Under the pieces are notes generated by a model. The model ran no database searches. It worked only from the letters and a program-made list of their open reading frames with translations, and was not told the DNA's origin. From Trichoderma breve (Eukaryota > Ascomycota > Sordariomycetes > Hypocreales > Hypocreaceae): 64,000 nucleotides of DNA. The DNA is taken from NCBI RefSeq assembly GCF_028502605.1, contig NC_079234.1, positions 496,001-560,000 on the forward strand. The letters run 5' to 3'. Position numbers and translations under genes: made by a program. Positions 23,976 to 35,728 of this stretch are shown here, piece by piece (within the stretch, counting starts at the first letter, position 1; each line of letters begins with the position of its first letter).

Positions 23976-24779
23976 TCACTGGCACTTTGGATAGGCCTGC
24001 TTCGATGACGCCGTCTTGAACAGCTTGACCTCGTCCTTGCGGCGAGCCTCGAGGCCTGGCAGCACTTTTCCTCCTGCCATGCGCCACTTGGGAAGTTCCT
24101 CTGCGGCAACGGTGTTGGCAGCTTCGCCGTTGTTGAGGCGCTTCACGAGAGTCGATGTCTTTGCGTTACCGCAGCCGACGTTGAAGACCCAGGAGGTTAG
24201 GGCCGCCCACTGGTTGGCATTGAGCTTGGGCTTGTCGTTGAGATAGTCGGCGAGGCACTTCGTGTACTTGGGCAGGTCGTCCAGCAGCAGCTCCTTGGCG
24301 GTGGTCTTGGTCAGGGGGAACTTGTACTTGACCTCTCTGCAGTTCTTCTGCTGGCAGAGATGGCCGTAACCAACCGTGGGCAGGCCAATGGGGTCGGGCT
24401 TTGGGCTGGCGACGAAGCCCTCCCATTTGGCGATGAGATCGACGCCGGCGGTGTTGATGGTCTTGCAGTAGCTGGAGGACGAGGAGCCGCCGCCAGAGGA
24501 AGCAGTGCACTTCTTGGTTACGTAGCCGCTGGAGCCCGTCTTGACGTAGTAGTCGGCGACGTAGCAGCCGTCGGCGGTCTTATCCCAAATGCTGTTGCCA
24601 TTGACGCTGGTTCCCGCTGTCTGACAGCTTATGGAGATGTCCTGGTTCTTCTTGTAGGACTTCTTGATGGCGTAGCTGGTGCCGGGTCCGGTGCGGCAAT
24701 TGACAACATCGCCAGTGATGGGGTAGGCGCTGACGATGGATGCCAGGGAGAAAACGAGAGCGGCAAAGGCAGTCTTCAT
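23976..24779 (-). CDS. Secreted GH24 (phage-type) lysozyme with SH3-like domain
   Basis: Intronless 267-aa secreted muramidase that would cleave the N-acetylmuramic acid-N-acetylglucosamine bond of bacterial peptidoglycan. Residues 1-18 form a signal peptide (MKTAFAALVFSLASIVSA). Residues about 19-92 form a bacterial-type SH3 domain (NCRTGPGTSYA then SGYVTKKC). A Gly/Ser linker leads to the GH24 domain at about 107-267. Glu120 (KWEGF), Asp129 and Thr135 (TVGYGH) have exactly the E-x8-D-x5-T spacing of the T4 lysozyme catalytic triad. The domain is typical of phages and bacteria, so an ancient transfer into fungi is the usual explanation. The likely role is defence against or feeding on bacteria. 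A TATA box lies about 155 nt upstream. Confidence 0.92.
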   Translation of the reverse strand: MKTAFAALVFSLASIVSAYPITGDVVNCRTGPGTSYAIKKSYKKNQDISISCQTAGTSVNGNSIWDKTADGCYVADYYVKTGSSGYVTKKCTASSGGGSSSSSYCKTINTAGVDLIAKWEGFVASPKPDPIGLPTVGYGHLCQQKNCREVKYKFPLTKTTAKELLLDDLPKYTKCLADYLNDKPKLNANQWAALTSWVFNVGCGNAKTSTLVKRLNNGEAANTVAAEELPKWRMAGGKVLPGLEARRKDEVKLFKTASSKQAYPKCQ

Positions 24780-26009
24780 TTTGTAGGTTGTAGTGTATGT
24801 GGTATGTGTTGTAAGGTGAATATGTTGTAAAATGATGTGCTGGGGAGATGTGGTTGATGCTTCTGTGGTATTGATGAGTCTTTGTTGTGATGCTGGATGC
24901 TTCGAATCAACAACTCGAGGGCTTCATCATCCTCTTTATATATTCGCATGATGGCCTAGATCGCTGAAGATATTTCCATCTCGCATTCATCGCATCCTGA
25001 GCAAACTTGTCCATTGCCGTTGCCAAAGACGAACAGTTGCCTCTTTCGTGATGCGGCTGAAGATCCATCAACAGGACCTGCATTAGGCCTGATCTGAAAA
25101 TAGACATGAAAGCGACGCTGACTTGTGAATTCTCTCTCCAATTTCGCACTCAATGCCTGGCATCAAAGTGTCCGTGCGACGAGATTCGGCCGATTGATTA
25201 CTGCTCTCTGGCGACGCTATTTGCCGATTCAGTATGCTCCGCGATATGTCGCATCGTCAAGTCCCCAGAGAAACAAGTCAGGTCCCTGGAGAAACAAAAC
25301 ATGGACCATCTATCTTTAGCATCAGCACCCCATCTAGACCTTCAAATTAATTTAAAAATTGCTATTTACAGACCTTCAGCTGAGTTGGGGGATCTGCCCG
25401 ATCTCCCGCTTGTTTATGGTTATGGTTATGGCTTCCCGTAAGACGGGGCAACACGATGCCGCGTTTACTCTCAACAAGGATGTTGTCTGCCCATGCTTAT
25501 TTATCCGCAAGGCTGCAAAGGTCTTTGTCGGTGGGTCCAATCGTAGCCTTTTCAACTGTTGATCATTATTTAATTTAACTCTCTCTTCTTCCTTTACAGT
25601 CTGGAGCGACTTTTGCTATAATTAGACAAGGTAAGGCCGAAGGCAATTGAAGCGGCGTGATTCAACTCACGAGATGCCCATGACAACGAGTCAAAGGATT
25701 ATTTTCCAAGTTTCGATTTGTCAACCCCAACAGGGGTATGTATGTCTGTCTAGACTCTAATACAGTGAAATATATGACACAGTCGGCCCAGTTGGTTCCG
25801 CTCTTTCATGTGTCCGATAAGCAACGCTCGCAATTCCATTCCAGCATCATGCTTGTCGCTAAAGCATGCCAAATAAACCGCATATCGCTGCGCATCCAGA
25901 ATGCATTATAACTGCTATTCCAAAAACGACAAAGGGAATCAATAACAAGAGAGGAGAAGTGAAGAAGAAATGAAGAAAAGAAATCAAAGGAGAGGAGGAT
26001 GCTCGCTGG
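24780..26009. other. Spacer upstream of lysozyme gene
   Basis: Promoter of the lysozyme gene and 3' flank of the Zn2Cys6 gene. A GAGAAACAA-containing direct repeat (about 25265-25298) and a TATGGT triple repeat (about 25415-25430) are visible. No gene. Confidence 0.4.
24934..24942 (-). promoter_or_regulatory. TATA box of lysozyme gene
   Basis: TATATAAAG on the minus strand, about 155 nt upstream of the ATG at 24779. Confidence 0.45.
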
Positions 26010-27649
26010 CTATGCTTCTAAAAGACCCGTCTCTCTACCAAACTGCTGATACACAGACACGCTATTCAACGGAAACGCCATGACTTCTTCATAAGAGTGA
26101 AACCCGTTACACCGCTGGCACAAGAAGCCCGGTTCGTTTTTCAAAATGTTGCAGATTTCGAGAATCGCTCGCAGTCTGTACTTTGCGAACAGCGGAACGT
26201 CGATGCGCGGCAGGGATACTGTCAGCGAGACAACAACGGCGTACATGTGCAAAAGGAAGACTAGCAGGAACGGGTTCTTTGCGCTGAGGGAGACGTAGGA
26301 GGCGGCTGAGTTCTTGACGAACCACGCGGTGAAGGGGTAGACGAGGCGGTATTGGTCTTCGGCGGAGAGGTCGGAGCCGAGCCGTTCATGGACGAGCCGC
26401 ATGACGTCTCGGAGTTGACGGAGCACAGCTGAGAGGTCGCGATCGCCCTGGAAGCAAAAAGCTAGGCCGTTGACTGAGCCGATGCCCTCGGCTAGGAGCG
26501 TCTTGATGAGGGCGAAGCGATGTTCCATGTCTCCTGTCTCGGGTGGAGATGCGGCTGCTTGCTCTTCGGTTTCGTAGTGCGTTGGCTCGAATGTAAAGAT
26601 TTGGTGAAAGGCCGACCGTTTGAGCCAAGGCTTCATCCGGGTGGCCACCTGCTCTACTGTGAGCGGTGTGGAAGAAAGAATGACTTTGTCGAGGCTTACT
26701 GTAGAGATGTTTCCTGCTAGTGTCATCAGGGAGCGACTATTGCAAGTAACGGTTAGCTAATCCATGGTTTATGTGACACGGGCTTGTGTTTTTGTAGTGT
26801 TGTTTGGTTTAATTAATCGTTGGTTTGATTAATCTTGTCAGAGGTAATAATTTCAAGTTACTTACTGGTCGGACATTATATATGAACACCCTAGTGACGC
26901 GGCTAGGATTGCATCAGCATTCTCTTTGGAAAAGCACCCCATTGCTCGATATAGTCCGTGAAGAGCCTGTTTCCGGTATTGATATGCATCCTGAGAAGCC
27001 TCGTGTGACTTTGTGGTTACTGCAAGTCGCTGGGCCGATGTAGCAGCCAAGGTATGTGCAACAAAGTCGTAGTGTGTTGCCAGTTGGAAAAGCCTAATCA
27101 AACAGTCAGCCCATCAACTTGAAAGTCTCTATCAAGACTGTTGCTATTCAAGCTCAACACTTACACGCCCATCTCACCCCATAATAGGCAAATGTTAGTT
27201 GTGTTGCTCAAGTCGAGGATGTTGGCAACCAAAGCCATCTTGTAGATGTACTTCAAGTCCTTCATGTCCATGTTGTGCCAACTTGGAGATGGTGCCAGCG
27301 ATACAAACGGTGGTTCCCCTGATTCTTTCCATTGCTCGCATGATTTTTCAATGTCTACCGGCCACCACAGAGCTGAGGCCTCCTTTTCGTCTGGGTCTTC
27401 CACCTCAGTCTGGTCGGGGTACTTGCATGTAATCTTTGACGAGAGGCATCTGTGACTGCAAAGAAAAACAAAACTCGAGTCATTAGCATGAAATTAAGTT
27501 GCTTTGAAATAGAAAAAAGGGGGAAAGAGAAGAAAGACAAACCATGTTGGTCGAAACTCATCACACTTGACATGTCGCTGCTTACAAGCTTGACAGCCAA
27601 ACTTTGATTTCGTGTGACTTCGCCGCAACACAGGTTTCACGGTCGCCAT
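26010..27649 (-). CDS. Zn2Cys6 transcription factor, UPC2-like family
   Basis: Predicted 450-aa fungal binuclear-cluster regulator from exons 27649-27543, 27455-27165, 27093-26866 and 26736-26010. The zinc cluster is complete: Cys19, 22, 29, 36, 39 and 46 (C-x2-C-x6-C-x6-C-x2-C-x6-C), with intron 1 interrupting the fourth Cys codon. The preceding RRSHTKSKFGC is characteristic of the family that includes the sterol regulators Upc2 and Ecm22. The C-terminal part is a helical fungal regulator domain (YRKQALHGLYRAMG; IYKMALVANILDLSN). The target genes are unknown. It could act on the nearby secreted hydrolases, but position alone does not show that. In-frame Mets upstream (up to 27805) could extend the N-terminus by 52 aa. 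Confidence 0.85.
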
Positions 27650-28425
27650 GTTTCCAAGCAACTCCATTTGCTCTGTCAAGTCAACTTCTGAACTGGGTTC
27701 CCTCCTATTCATTAATGATTGCATGTTCTCAGCCCTGTCCCGCCAGTTTCGCCTAGGAGGGAACCAAGGGGAGATAGGGCTTGTGGGGGCGAGGGTTTGC
27801 CACAACGAGATGTATGTCGCCTAGATAGATTTAGATCCGCATGGGACTCTATTCCTCCCTTTCGTAAAACACTCCGTGGTTAGCACAAGAACCTCCGCGG
27901 GATCTAAAGACTTGGGCCTTTTGGGGGCTGGTTGTACAGTAGCGCGCCCCCCCTTGGCAATGACAAATGCACGTTTAGAAACCAGCCTAGCTTATTTGTG
28001 TTTGTTGTGCTCAACTAGCTCCCAAGACTTCGTATTTTGGAATTCGATAAATCAAAAAGGATTCGAAAAAAGCACGCTTTCGCCTTACCAGCAAGACAAA
28101 CGACAACAGCCGCGCGGGTTCTCGCCTGTTAGACTGTGGGACTTGTGTTACTCCACATATTAAGCTATGGGTTGCTTTGTTGTAAGAATTGGTTTTCCCC
28201 AAAAGGAACTTGCATGCTGACAAGAGCAAGAGAGGAAAAGGGAAAAGAGGGGACCGTGGACCGGTTTATATACATTGTAAATTATACCCCCCTTAAAAAG
28301 ATCATTTCCGCTATTGGCAGTAAGTTTGTAATCGCAGCATTTGCCAGACCCCCATATATCTATACACGTATAATAGAAAACCGGGAAGGGATCATACATG
28401 TAGTCTCTTACACGTCGCCAGTTTT
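27650..28425. other. Spacer between regulator and hydrolase
   Basis: Upstream region of the Zn2Cys6 gene and 3' flank of the hydrolase. No independent gene. The first 156 nt remain open in frame with the regulator. Confidence 0.4.
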
Positions 28426-29460
28426 TTAATGGTGATGATTTCCCAGGGCCGCCACCTCGATGACCGCGTCTGCAAAAACCTGGGGGCTCTGTAAGGGGAT
28501 GTTCTCGCCACACCCATGCACAATGTGATGCACCCGAGGCCCTGCAAAGTGCTGGGCCGTGGACGATCCATCGGTTGCAGGAAAGACTGGCGCTTGGTCT
28601 GGATCCAGCGTCACGGAGGGGGCGTGGATGGAAGGCAGCGAGTCGAGCCTCTCGGCCAACTCTGCGTAGGCCGGGTCTCCAGGCGCGTAAAGCAGGCGGT
28701 TGCGGTAAAAGTTGGTCGCGATCTCGACGTAGTCTGGGTTGCGAAACGCCGGAACCGCAGCGTCGAGCTCAGCTTGAGTATAGTTCCACTGTGGGCTGTT
28801 CTTGGACCACAGCGTCTCAGCCCATCCCCGCGTGTCATTGGCGAGGCCGCCGAATCCTTGCGGTGTGAGAAAGACGTAAAAGTACCAGCGGTTAGCCAGG
28901 GACGCGGGAGGCGCGATCGCCCACGCCGTCTGGCGATTCTGGATCAGGTATGAATTTGCAGCCACCATGCCGGAGCATCTACCCGGCCACAGGGCTGCTG
29001 CCGCGTTGACGGCCACCGTGCCCCAGTCGTAGCCGGCGAATATCGCCTTGTCAATATGCAGAGCGTCCATCAGGTCGACGATATCCTTGCCGAGGGCGGC
29101 CTGCTCTGCACTACGTGGGGTTGTGGGAGACAGGAAGGTCGTCGTGCCGTAGCCTCGCATATACGGGACAATCAAACGATATCCCTGCACCATCAGCTTT
29201 GGCACCACATCGACGTAGGTGTCGATGGAGTAAGGGAAGCCGTGGACCAAGATGACTACCGGCGCGCTTGAATCGCTCGGTCCCGAGTCATAGTAAGCGA
29301 TGGACAGAGTGGAAGTGTTGGCATGGCGGATGGGCGTCAGCGTTCGTTGGAGGCCTGACTCGAGCTCTATCGCGGTTGAACAGCTCGACAAACTAATAAG
29401 CAAACCAAGAAGGAAAACGCCTCGGATAGGCTTTCTGAGGAAAGACAGGGGGTACAGCAT
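28426..29460 (-). CDS. Secreted alpha/beta hydrolase, epoxide-hydrolase-like
   Basis: Intronless 344-aa alpha/beta hydrolase. An N-terminal hydrophobic stretch (about 12-28, GVFLLGLLISLSS) is a signal peptide or anchor. The oxyanion motif HGFP is at 73-76. The nucleophile is Asp145 (AGYDWGT), and His315 (IVHGCGEN) is the probable catalytic base. An Asp nucleophile in GYDWG is typical of epoxide hydrolases and haloalkane dehalogenases. Tyr residues in the cap region (RWYFYVF) fit epoxide ring opening. The most likely reaction is epoxide hydrolysis of a xenobiotic or secondary metabolite outside the cell; the substrate is unknown. The C-terminus ends in a short His run. A TATA box lies about 140 nt upstream. 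Confidence 0.85.
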   Translation of the reverse strand: MLYPLSFLRKPIRGVFLLGLLISLSSCSTAIELESGLQRTLTPIRHANTSTLSIAYYDSGPSDSSAPVVILVHGFPYSIDTYVDVVPKLMVQGYRLIVPYMRGYGTTTFLSPTTPRSAEQAALGKDIVDLMDALHIDKAIFAGYDWGTVAVNAAAALWPGRCSGMVAANSYLIQNRQTAWAIAPPASLANRWYFYVFLTPQGFGGLANDTRGWAETLWSKNSPQWNYTQAELDAAVPAFRNPDYVEIATNFYRNRLLYAPGDPAYAELAERLDSLPSIHAPSVTLDPDQAPVFPATDGSSTAQHFAGPRVHHIVHGCGENIPLQSPQVFADAVIEVAALGNHHH

Positions 29461-31140
29461 AGTTTAGTTGCAGAAAATAGACTCAGAGACAACGTTGTAT
29501 TATCAAGATGCCAGAAGTCCCTGGGGCCTATCGAGATGGGAATACTCGGCGAGATTAATCAAAGCAAAAGTCTTTCCGACAGAGACAACCAAACAGTTCA
29601 TATATATAACAATTGTTACAAGCCTTGCCCATCTTTCTCTCTCCTATGACCGATGGAGGTTGGACTAACACCGAAATTACACCTACGGCGATAGTACACA
29701 ATCAATGTCGATTTTTCTGCATGGAGATGCCTAGCCTCGGCGTTCTGAAGCAATGTTTTGCGTTGAGACCCCTCAGAAATGGCCAAAGCACGATGCAATT
29801 CACAGCAGTAGTTTGCCATACTATCACCATACGAACCAAAGTTGAGCTAACAAACAACATGATCTTCACTATGAGGCTCCGCTTGAACAGGGTCGGCAAG
29901 CCAGCCTGGTAGGGCGCAGCATAGCTCTTTTTAGATAGCTGCTTTTGTCAGCGTGTCAGATTTTAGCGGCGGCCGCGACAATTGGTGGAGCGGAAGTCCG
30001 CACAAAAGAATCTCCATCTGTCGATTGGGCGATCTAATGGCATAAAGGTCTGGGGAGGGCCAGTTCCGGAAGTGGATGTGTTGAGCAGGTTTCTTGGAAT
30101 TTGGAATATAGGCGGTAGGGCTGTGGGATAGTTGGCCAAAGCATCTCAACTGAGACAGCAAAGAGGTGTGGAATCCTTGTTCAACTCGCTCCCCCAAATA
30201 AGGCGGAATGGTTTCCGATCCCTGTTCTCCCAGTGCCATATCTTTTCATACGTGTATATATGTATTTTGGGGAACCGATCCCTGTAAGCAAATCCTCCCG
30301 CTAGACTGGCACCAATTTTGCCTCCAATGAGCCAAAGTCAGTGGCACTTGGCACTTGCATTGAGACTAATAAGACCGTCAACTCAGGTCAGAACCTTGGA
30401 TCCTGAATTGGACCAGTCAGACACAAACTGTCTCTTTTACCCCGGCTAATTGGCCGGTGGCCGGCGACTCAGGTGCAACAACTCGTCCGAGTTAGCCATG
30501 CGAAGCAACCAGACTTCGGGAGATGGCACGGGAGAAGGGTCGTCGATCAGACTAAACTACTAAGAGCATTCTTTGCGTTGCATTGGGCACAAAAAGAGCA
30601 GCCCTACGCAACCTTGCGGCCTCCTTAATATCAATTACGAATGGAACCACTATGGATTACGGTGGCTTATTGCCTTGGTCAGTTAAAACGTGATTATTAA
30701 ACAACAAAAGAACCCTCTCATCCTCTCTTCAACTTGCCTCACTGGGCCAGACATACAGACAGGGGTCGGGCACAGACCGACAAAGCTTAACACTTGTTTA
30801 GCAGGTTTAGCGCGGCTGTCTATCAGTTTTCACGCAAACTAGGTGTTCGGAGATTGCAAGGGAAAGAGACCACAACTCGGAGTTGGTCAGACATATTTAT
30901 GACTATCTAACGACTATTATGCCTCTGTCAGGAATAGTCAACGCCGACCACTCTGGCTCTTAGTCATGATCGCGAAACCGAATCCGAAATGGCCGCCGAG
31001 TGCCGCAAAAGGCCGAAGCCATATCCCACTCCGCGTGCCGTCGCCACTCACCCAAAGAACTACACTACTTGACTTATTACTTTTTTTGTCTTTTTTCAAA
31101 TCCCGAATAACGCAAAAATATCCCGAAGAAGCAAATGCCC
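29461..31140. other. Spacer between hydrolase and subtilase
   Basis: Promoter of the hydrolase and 3' flank of the subtilase gene. Short frames only; no gene, tRNA or mobile element seen. Confidence 0.4.
29600..29610 (-). promoter_or_regulatory. TATA box of hydrolase gene
   Basis: GTTATATATATG on the minus strand, about 140 nt before the ATG at 29460. Confidence 0.45.
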
Positions 31141-34079
31141 TTACGTGTCGGTAGGAAACTCGTCGCTCGGAATGTCCGCCCGAATAACTGGCCCCAGCCA
31201 GGATTCGTAGTCGTCGGGGTTAGTCTCGTTACCATTCCACCTCAACGCCCGGAGAAGCGGCCGGTAATCTCCAGACGAGATGTTGTACGACACGTTGTCA
31301 TCGTTTGTCAGCGTAGGAAGCAGAAGGGCCTGAGCGAAGAAGTGGTTAATCAAGGGCTGCGACAGCGTGGGGCTATTAGAAGGCGCATCATCGACAGTGA
31401 TTGAGAACAACTGGCCATATGTGGGTACGCCGAGAAAGCCGGGTAGAATGGCCTGCGAAGGGGGCTTGTAGTCGATGTGGACATCTGGGTCGAAGCCGTA
31501 GATGGAGGGCACGAAGGAGACGTTGGCGGGCACGAGGTCGAAGCGGATGAAGCGCGAGGGCAGCAGCACATCCACCCGGAAGACGGGGATGAATGACTTG
31601 GACGGGTCTGTCGACCAGTTGTACGAGTCAATGTTGGGCGTTGGGATCTGTCCGTCGGCCAGGAAGAGGTCGTTTGCCGGGAGCTTCAGGATGCCTGGAG
31701 AGTCATACGGCAGCTGGGTCGTCACATTGTGCATGATAGGGCCAACCTCGGTGCGGTTGTAAGGCACGCCAATGTATGGAATCGAATAAGCTGCATCGTC
31801 AGAAGTGATCTTTACGAAGCCGCCATACACGGGCAAGGACCACGGCCAGTCATCGTGCTGCGGCTTGATCTGGACCTGGACCGTAGCAGACTGGCCTGGC
31901 CCCAGAGTCAGGGATGACTGCGAGAAGCTGGCAGAGGCAGGGACGTCGAGAGGAATGACCTCACTGCCGCCGTTGTAGTCTGTGTTGCCGGTTAGATAAT
32001 TATAGTAGACGCGATAGAAAGACCCCGGGCTGTGCTGGAAAGAGTACTTCTTTCTCGACTTGGACTGGTTCGTGATGGTGATCTTCCGAGGCGCCGGCGT
32101 TTCCGAATCGTGCAGGCTGAGCTCAGATGGACTGATGACTGTATCCGCCTTGACAGCCGCATAGACGTCGATGAGGCCTCCTCCCTGGCGAGCTGTAGAA
32201 GCAATCTGCTTGGAGTTGGGTTCGTTGACGGGGCCGGCGGTGGTCATAAGCCGTGCATACAGTTCCGCGACGGATAGATGCGGCTGCTGGGACTTGAGCA
32301 ATGCCAGACTTCCTGCAGCAAAGGGGGTGGCCATTGAAGTCCCTGACAGCACAGCATATCCGCCGGCTTCCAGTGGCCATGTAGCCAGGATGGTTCCTCC
32401 CGGTGCCGAGACCTTCGGGGCCAGTGACATTTCAACCGTCGGGCCAAAGCTGGAGAAGTCATCGGGCGTCCTCCCCAGCGGGTCCGCAGAAGAGCTGGGC
32501 TTCTTTCCATCAAAGGTGAGGTAGTATTTCTGGCCAGCGGGCAGCTGAGCCAGATTGTTGACGATTTGCTGTGAGTTGTTGTAGTCCAAGTATAGAAGAG
32601 TCGTTGGATCCTCGGGCTCGTCCACGACAATGAGCAGTTCTTCGGGTTGATACGCCAGGATTGCTTGAGCTCCCAAGTCCACGGCCGTCCCCCAGTTCGT
32701 GCCGCACCAGCTAACCCAAGACACCAACAAGATGGTGTTGTTCCAGTCAACAGATGCCGCGGCCAGAGCATCCCAGGCAGGCTCGTAGCATCCGCTGGAG
32801 ACGTTGGCATCGATTGGGACGTCTAGACCAGTCCCCAGCTGGTAGACCTCGACACGGCCCAGACCAGTTGCGGGAAACACTGAGACATAGTCGATGGCCT
32901 TGTGCTTGTCATCGTGGGCCGTATAAACCGTCGGGTAGACTTCGTTCTCAATCGATCCCACGGACAAGGCATTGGTGGATATACCCGGCGCAGCAGTCGA
33001 GAACACTCCGGCGGTTCCAAAGTTTCCAATGGCAGCAACAACGGCCACGCCGTGGTTGGCCAATCTCGTGATGACTTCGTCGAATGGATTGATCTCCTCC
33101 CAGATATCGTACCCGCCGATCGATATGGACACAACATCCGCCCCGTTCTGCGCAGCCTTAAGCATGGCCGAGATTATAAGCTCATTGCTAGTGCTTCCCT
33201 CGCAGCCAAAGACGCGGTAGGATGCCAAGGTTGCCTCGGGAGCGACGCCGACGAGGCCGAATCCCACATTATCGGGATCCTCCATGCCCACGATGCCTAG
33301 AATAACGTTATTTCGTTAGCTTGCCCAACGCTCTGACCCGGTTCGTCGCCCTTCATTTACAGTTATGACATGTAACACTTTGACTTACCGGCAGTGTGAG
33401 TGCCGTGTCCACCATCCACGCATGTTGCCAGGGGGTCTGGATCCGGCACAGGAGTGTTGCTACCGTCATAATCGTCGCCTACAAAGTCGTATCCCAAGGC
33501 AATCTTGTGTCCTCGTCCGAACCCGCCGCCCAGCGCTGGATGGCGATAGTCAACTCCAGTGTCGATAATAGCCACTTGCACCCCTTTGCCCTTGATGCCC
33601 TGGTCGTGAAGCTTCTGCACGTTGCTCATGGCCAGCGGTTGGTTGACCTTGGCACTGCCTCTCAGATTCGGCAAGGATGTCCCCTGGCTGATTTTCGGAG
33701 CCCCCCGCAAGTGATATGGCTCCGGCCGGGGCACAATGGCGACTTTCCAGGCATTCTTGACGCCGGTGCTTTGACGCAGCGTGCCAAGGTCGACGTGCGT
33801 ATTAAACGATACCGATACGCCGTAGAAGAAGTCGGTGCTGTTGTACTGCTGGCGAACGCGGTACCCGATCTTGGCCCCTGGCGCTGTCTTTGCAAACCGC
33901 TCCTTGGGCTGGAGGTCAGGGTGGAAGTCTGGTTGCAGCTCGACTATGAACGTGTTGGGGACCACGGTTGTGTTTTGGTTCGACGCCAGCGGGTTCTTGT
34001 TGGTGTTTGTTGTGATGGTCAGCGAAGACGATGCTCCGCCGACAAGGGCCAGCAGGCCCAGGGCCGCATTGAACTTCAT
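31141..34079 (-). CDS. Secreted S8 subtilisin-like protease (Vpr/Pr1C type)
   Basis: Predicted 948-aa secreted serine protease from exons 34079-33389 and 33296-31141 (intron 33388-33297, GTAAGT donor, acceptor ATTCTAG). It has a signal peptide at about 1-18, then an inhibitor-I9-like propeptide (NTFIVELQPDF). The catalytic residues are Asp173 (IIDTGVDYRHP), His225 (GGHGTHTAG), oxyanion Asn322 (AIGNFG) and Ser551 (LSGTSMATP). A PA-like insertion occupies roughly 375-455. A beta-sandwich Fn3-like domain follows the catalytic core from about 620. The architecture matches large fungal subtilases of the bacterial Vpr and insect-pathogen Pr1C group, which degrade extracellular protein or host cuticle. 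An upstream in-frame Met at 34124 is less likely because it would place the signal peptide internally. Confidence 0.9.
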
Positions 34080-35728
34080 TGCTTCAACTTCCCACAGAGA
34101 GAGACTCGAGAGTTGACAACTCAAGAGTCTTTGAGACGAAGAGCCCGCTTTGAAGCCTGTTGATCAAGATTCGGGGTGATGTCTGGCCATTTATATACAA
34201 GGACGGCCAGACGTCCGCGGATCGCAAATTCACGACTTCTTCCCCCTCAATGACATTACCAAATGTCCCCGATCATCGACCGATCATCGAGGTATCATCG
34301 TGTCTGATGACAATGCATCTACTCATTTGAGAAAGGCCCAATTGTTGAATCAGGAAATACGAGGAACTTTTCTCCCCTCCAGATACGAGGCCCCGTGCCA
34401 TCCGGCTGGCTACAACTTCGTATCCCATCGCAATTCCTGCAACAATGCACACCATACAGACAGGCATCTCCGCAATTAGATGTCAATCGGCAGATACGAC
34501 AAAGTCCGTCGGCAGAGAACTTTTGTCTCCGCCTCGGCAGACGGCAGTCCGGGGTCGTTATCTTTGGTGCTATTTTTAAGCTTCTTTTCCTGCTGGCTTT
34601 CGTTTCTTGGTGATTTTCTTTTCCAAGCTTGCTTGATTTCAGTAACGGGCTGTTGCTTTATAAGGTAGGCAAAGTGATGGTGCACACGCTCATGCTGAAA
34701 TAGGGATCTTCACCGCATACCCCTGCTGTGATGAATAGCCGGAATATACCAAAGTAGAATAGCAAGATATAGCTCAAATTCTGGGGCTCGCAAAGACTTA
34801 CTGGACTTGGACGCATAATGGTTAGCCTCGATAGCTCACTCTTATCAACGACCTATCTATCACTTTTACAGTACGGGACGCAAGGTGCAAGGTTGTATCT
34901 TGCCGAGGATGTTGTCAACGGCTGGGCTAAGTGCGTATAAGTTGCGTATTCCAGCGCAACAGATGTCTGAATAAAGAGACGCCCTGAACAATACGAGGCC
35001 ACCCAGGACCAAGGACGAAAGCAATTCCTCCTCCGACGTCATGCGCGATTTGTACACCGTCTTTTACGATTTCGAACGTGAGATGCAAAGTAATAGCTAT
35101 TGGAATTGGTGATGTGAGGCACCAAGTCTATCATGCTTACCTATCGAATGTAACCGCAGACACCCTACACTGAACGCAACTCTCCCAACATCTACAACTG
35201 CAGACGACCACACGCACTTCAGGACTTTTCTTAGTCTTTTTTCTTTTTTCTGTTTTCTTGCAATCACATCATACCCTATCAAGGAAAAAAACACACCTTC
35301 ATTAGAGGTCCCATATCCCTGTTTTGAATTGACTAAAGAGACAAGGAGGACTGGCAGCTGTTCTCGAAATGGCGGGGTTTACATTCACTGGCCCTAGCTT
35401 AGACTCAACTCTCAACCCTCTGCTACAGCAGCCGTATTCCGCTTATTTAAGAAGTAAAAGGCTACACTAACTACAGACACAATGCACAGAGTCGTCTAAA
35501 GCGCTCAAAGCGGCTTTGGAAATATACAATCCGTGAATAGTTAATAATAGCATTTCTCTGTTTCAATTAGGTCTGGGATTGGTGAATCAACGACAAGCAG
35601 CGGACAACACAATGAGCAGCGTTGCAAGTCCAGTGGAAACAAGTCAAATTCACCCCAAACCTTTTATCTAACGCCAAATTTCGAATGCAGACATTCTTCC
35701 TTATATCCAAAGTCATTTTTTCCAACAT
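34080..35728. other. Spacer between subtilase and homocitrate synthase
   Basis: Subtilase promoter and 3' flank of homocitrate synthase. A GATCATCGA-type word is repeated near 34270-34300. No gene. Confidence 0.4.
34189..34198 (-). promoter_or_regulatory. TATA box of subtilase gene
   Basis: GTATATAAATGG on the minus strand, about 110 nt upstream of the chosen start at 34079, which supports that start. Confidence 0.5.

Noticed and set aside
33396..34163. 255-codon plus-strand frame
   Set aside because: Antisense shadow of the first subtilase exon.
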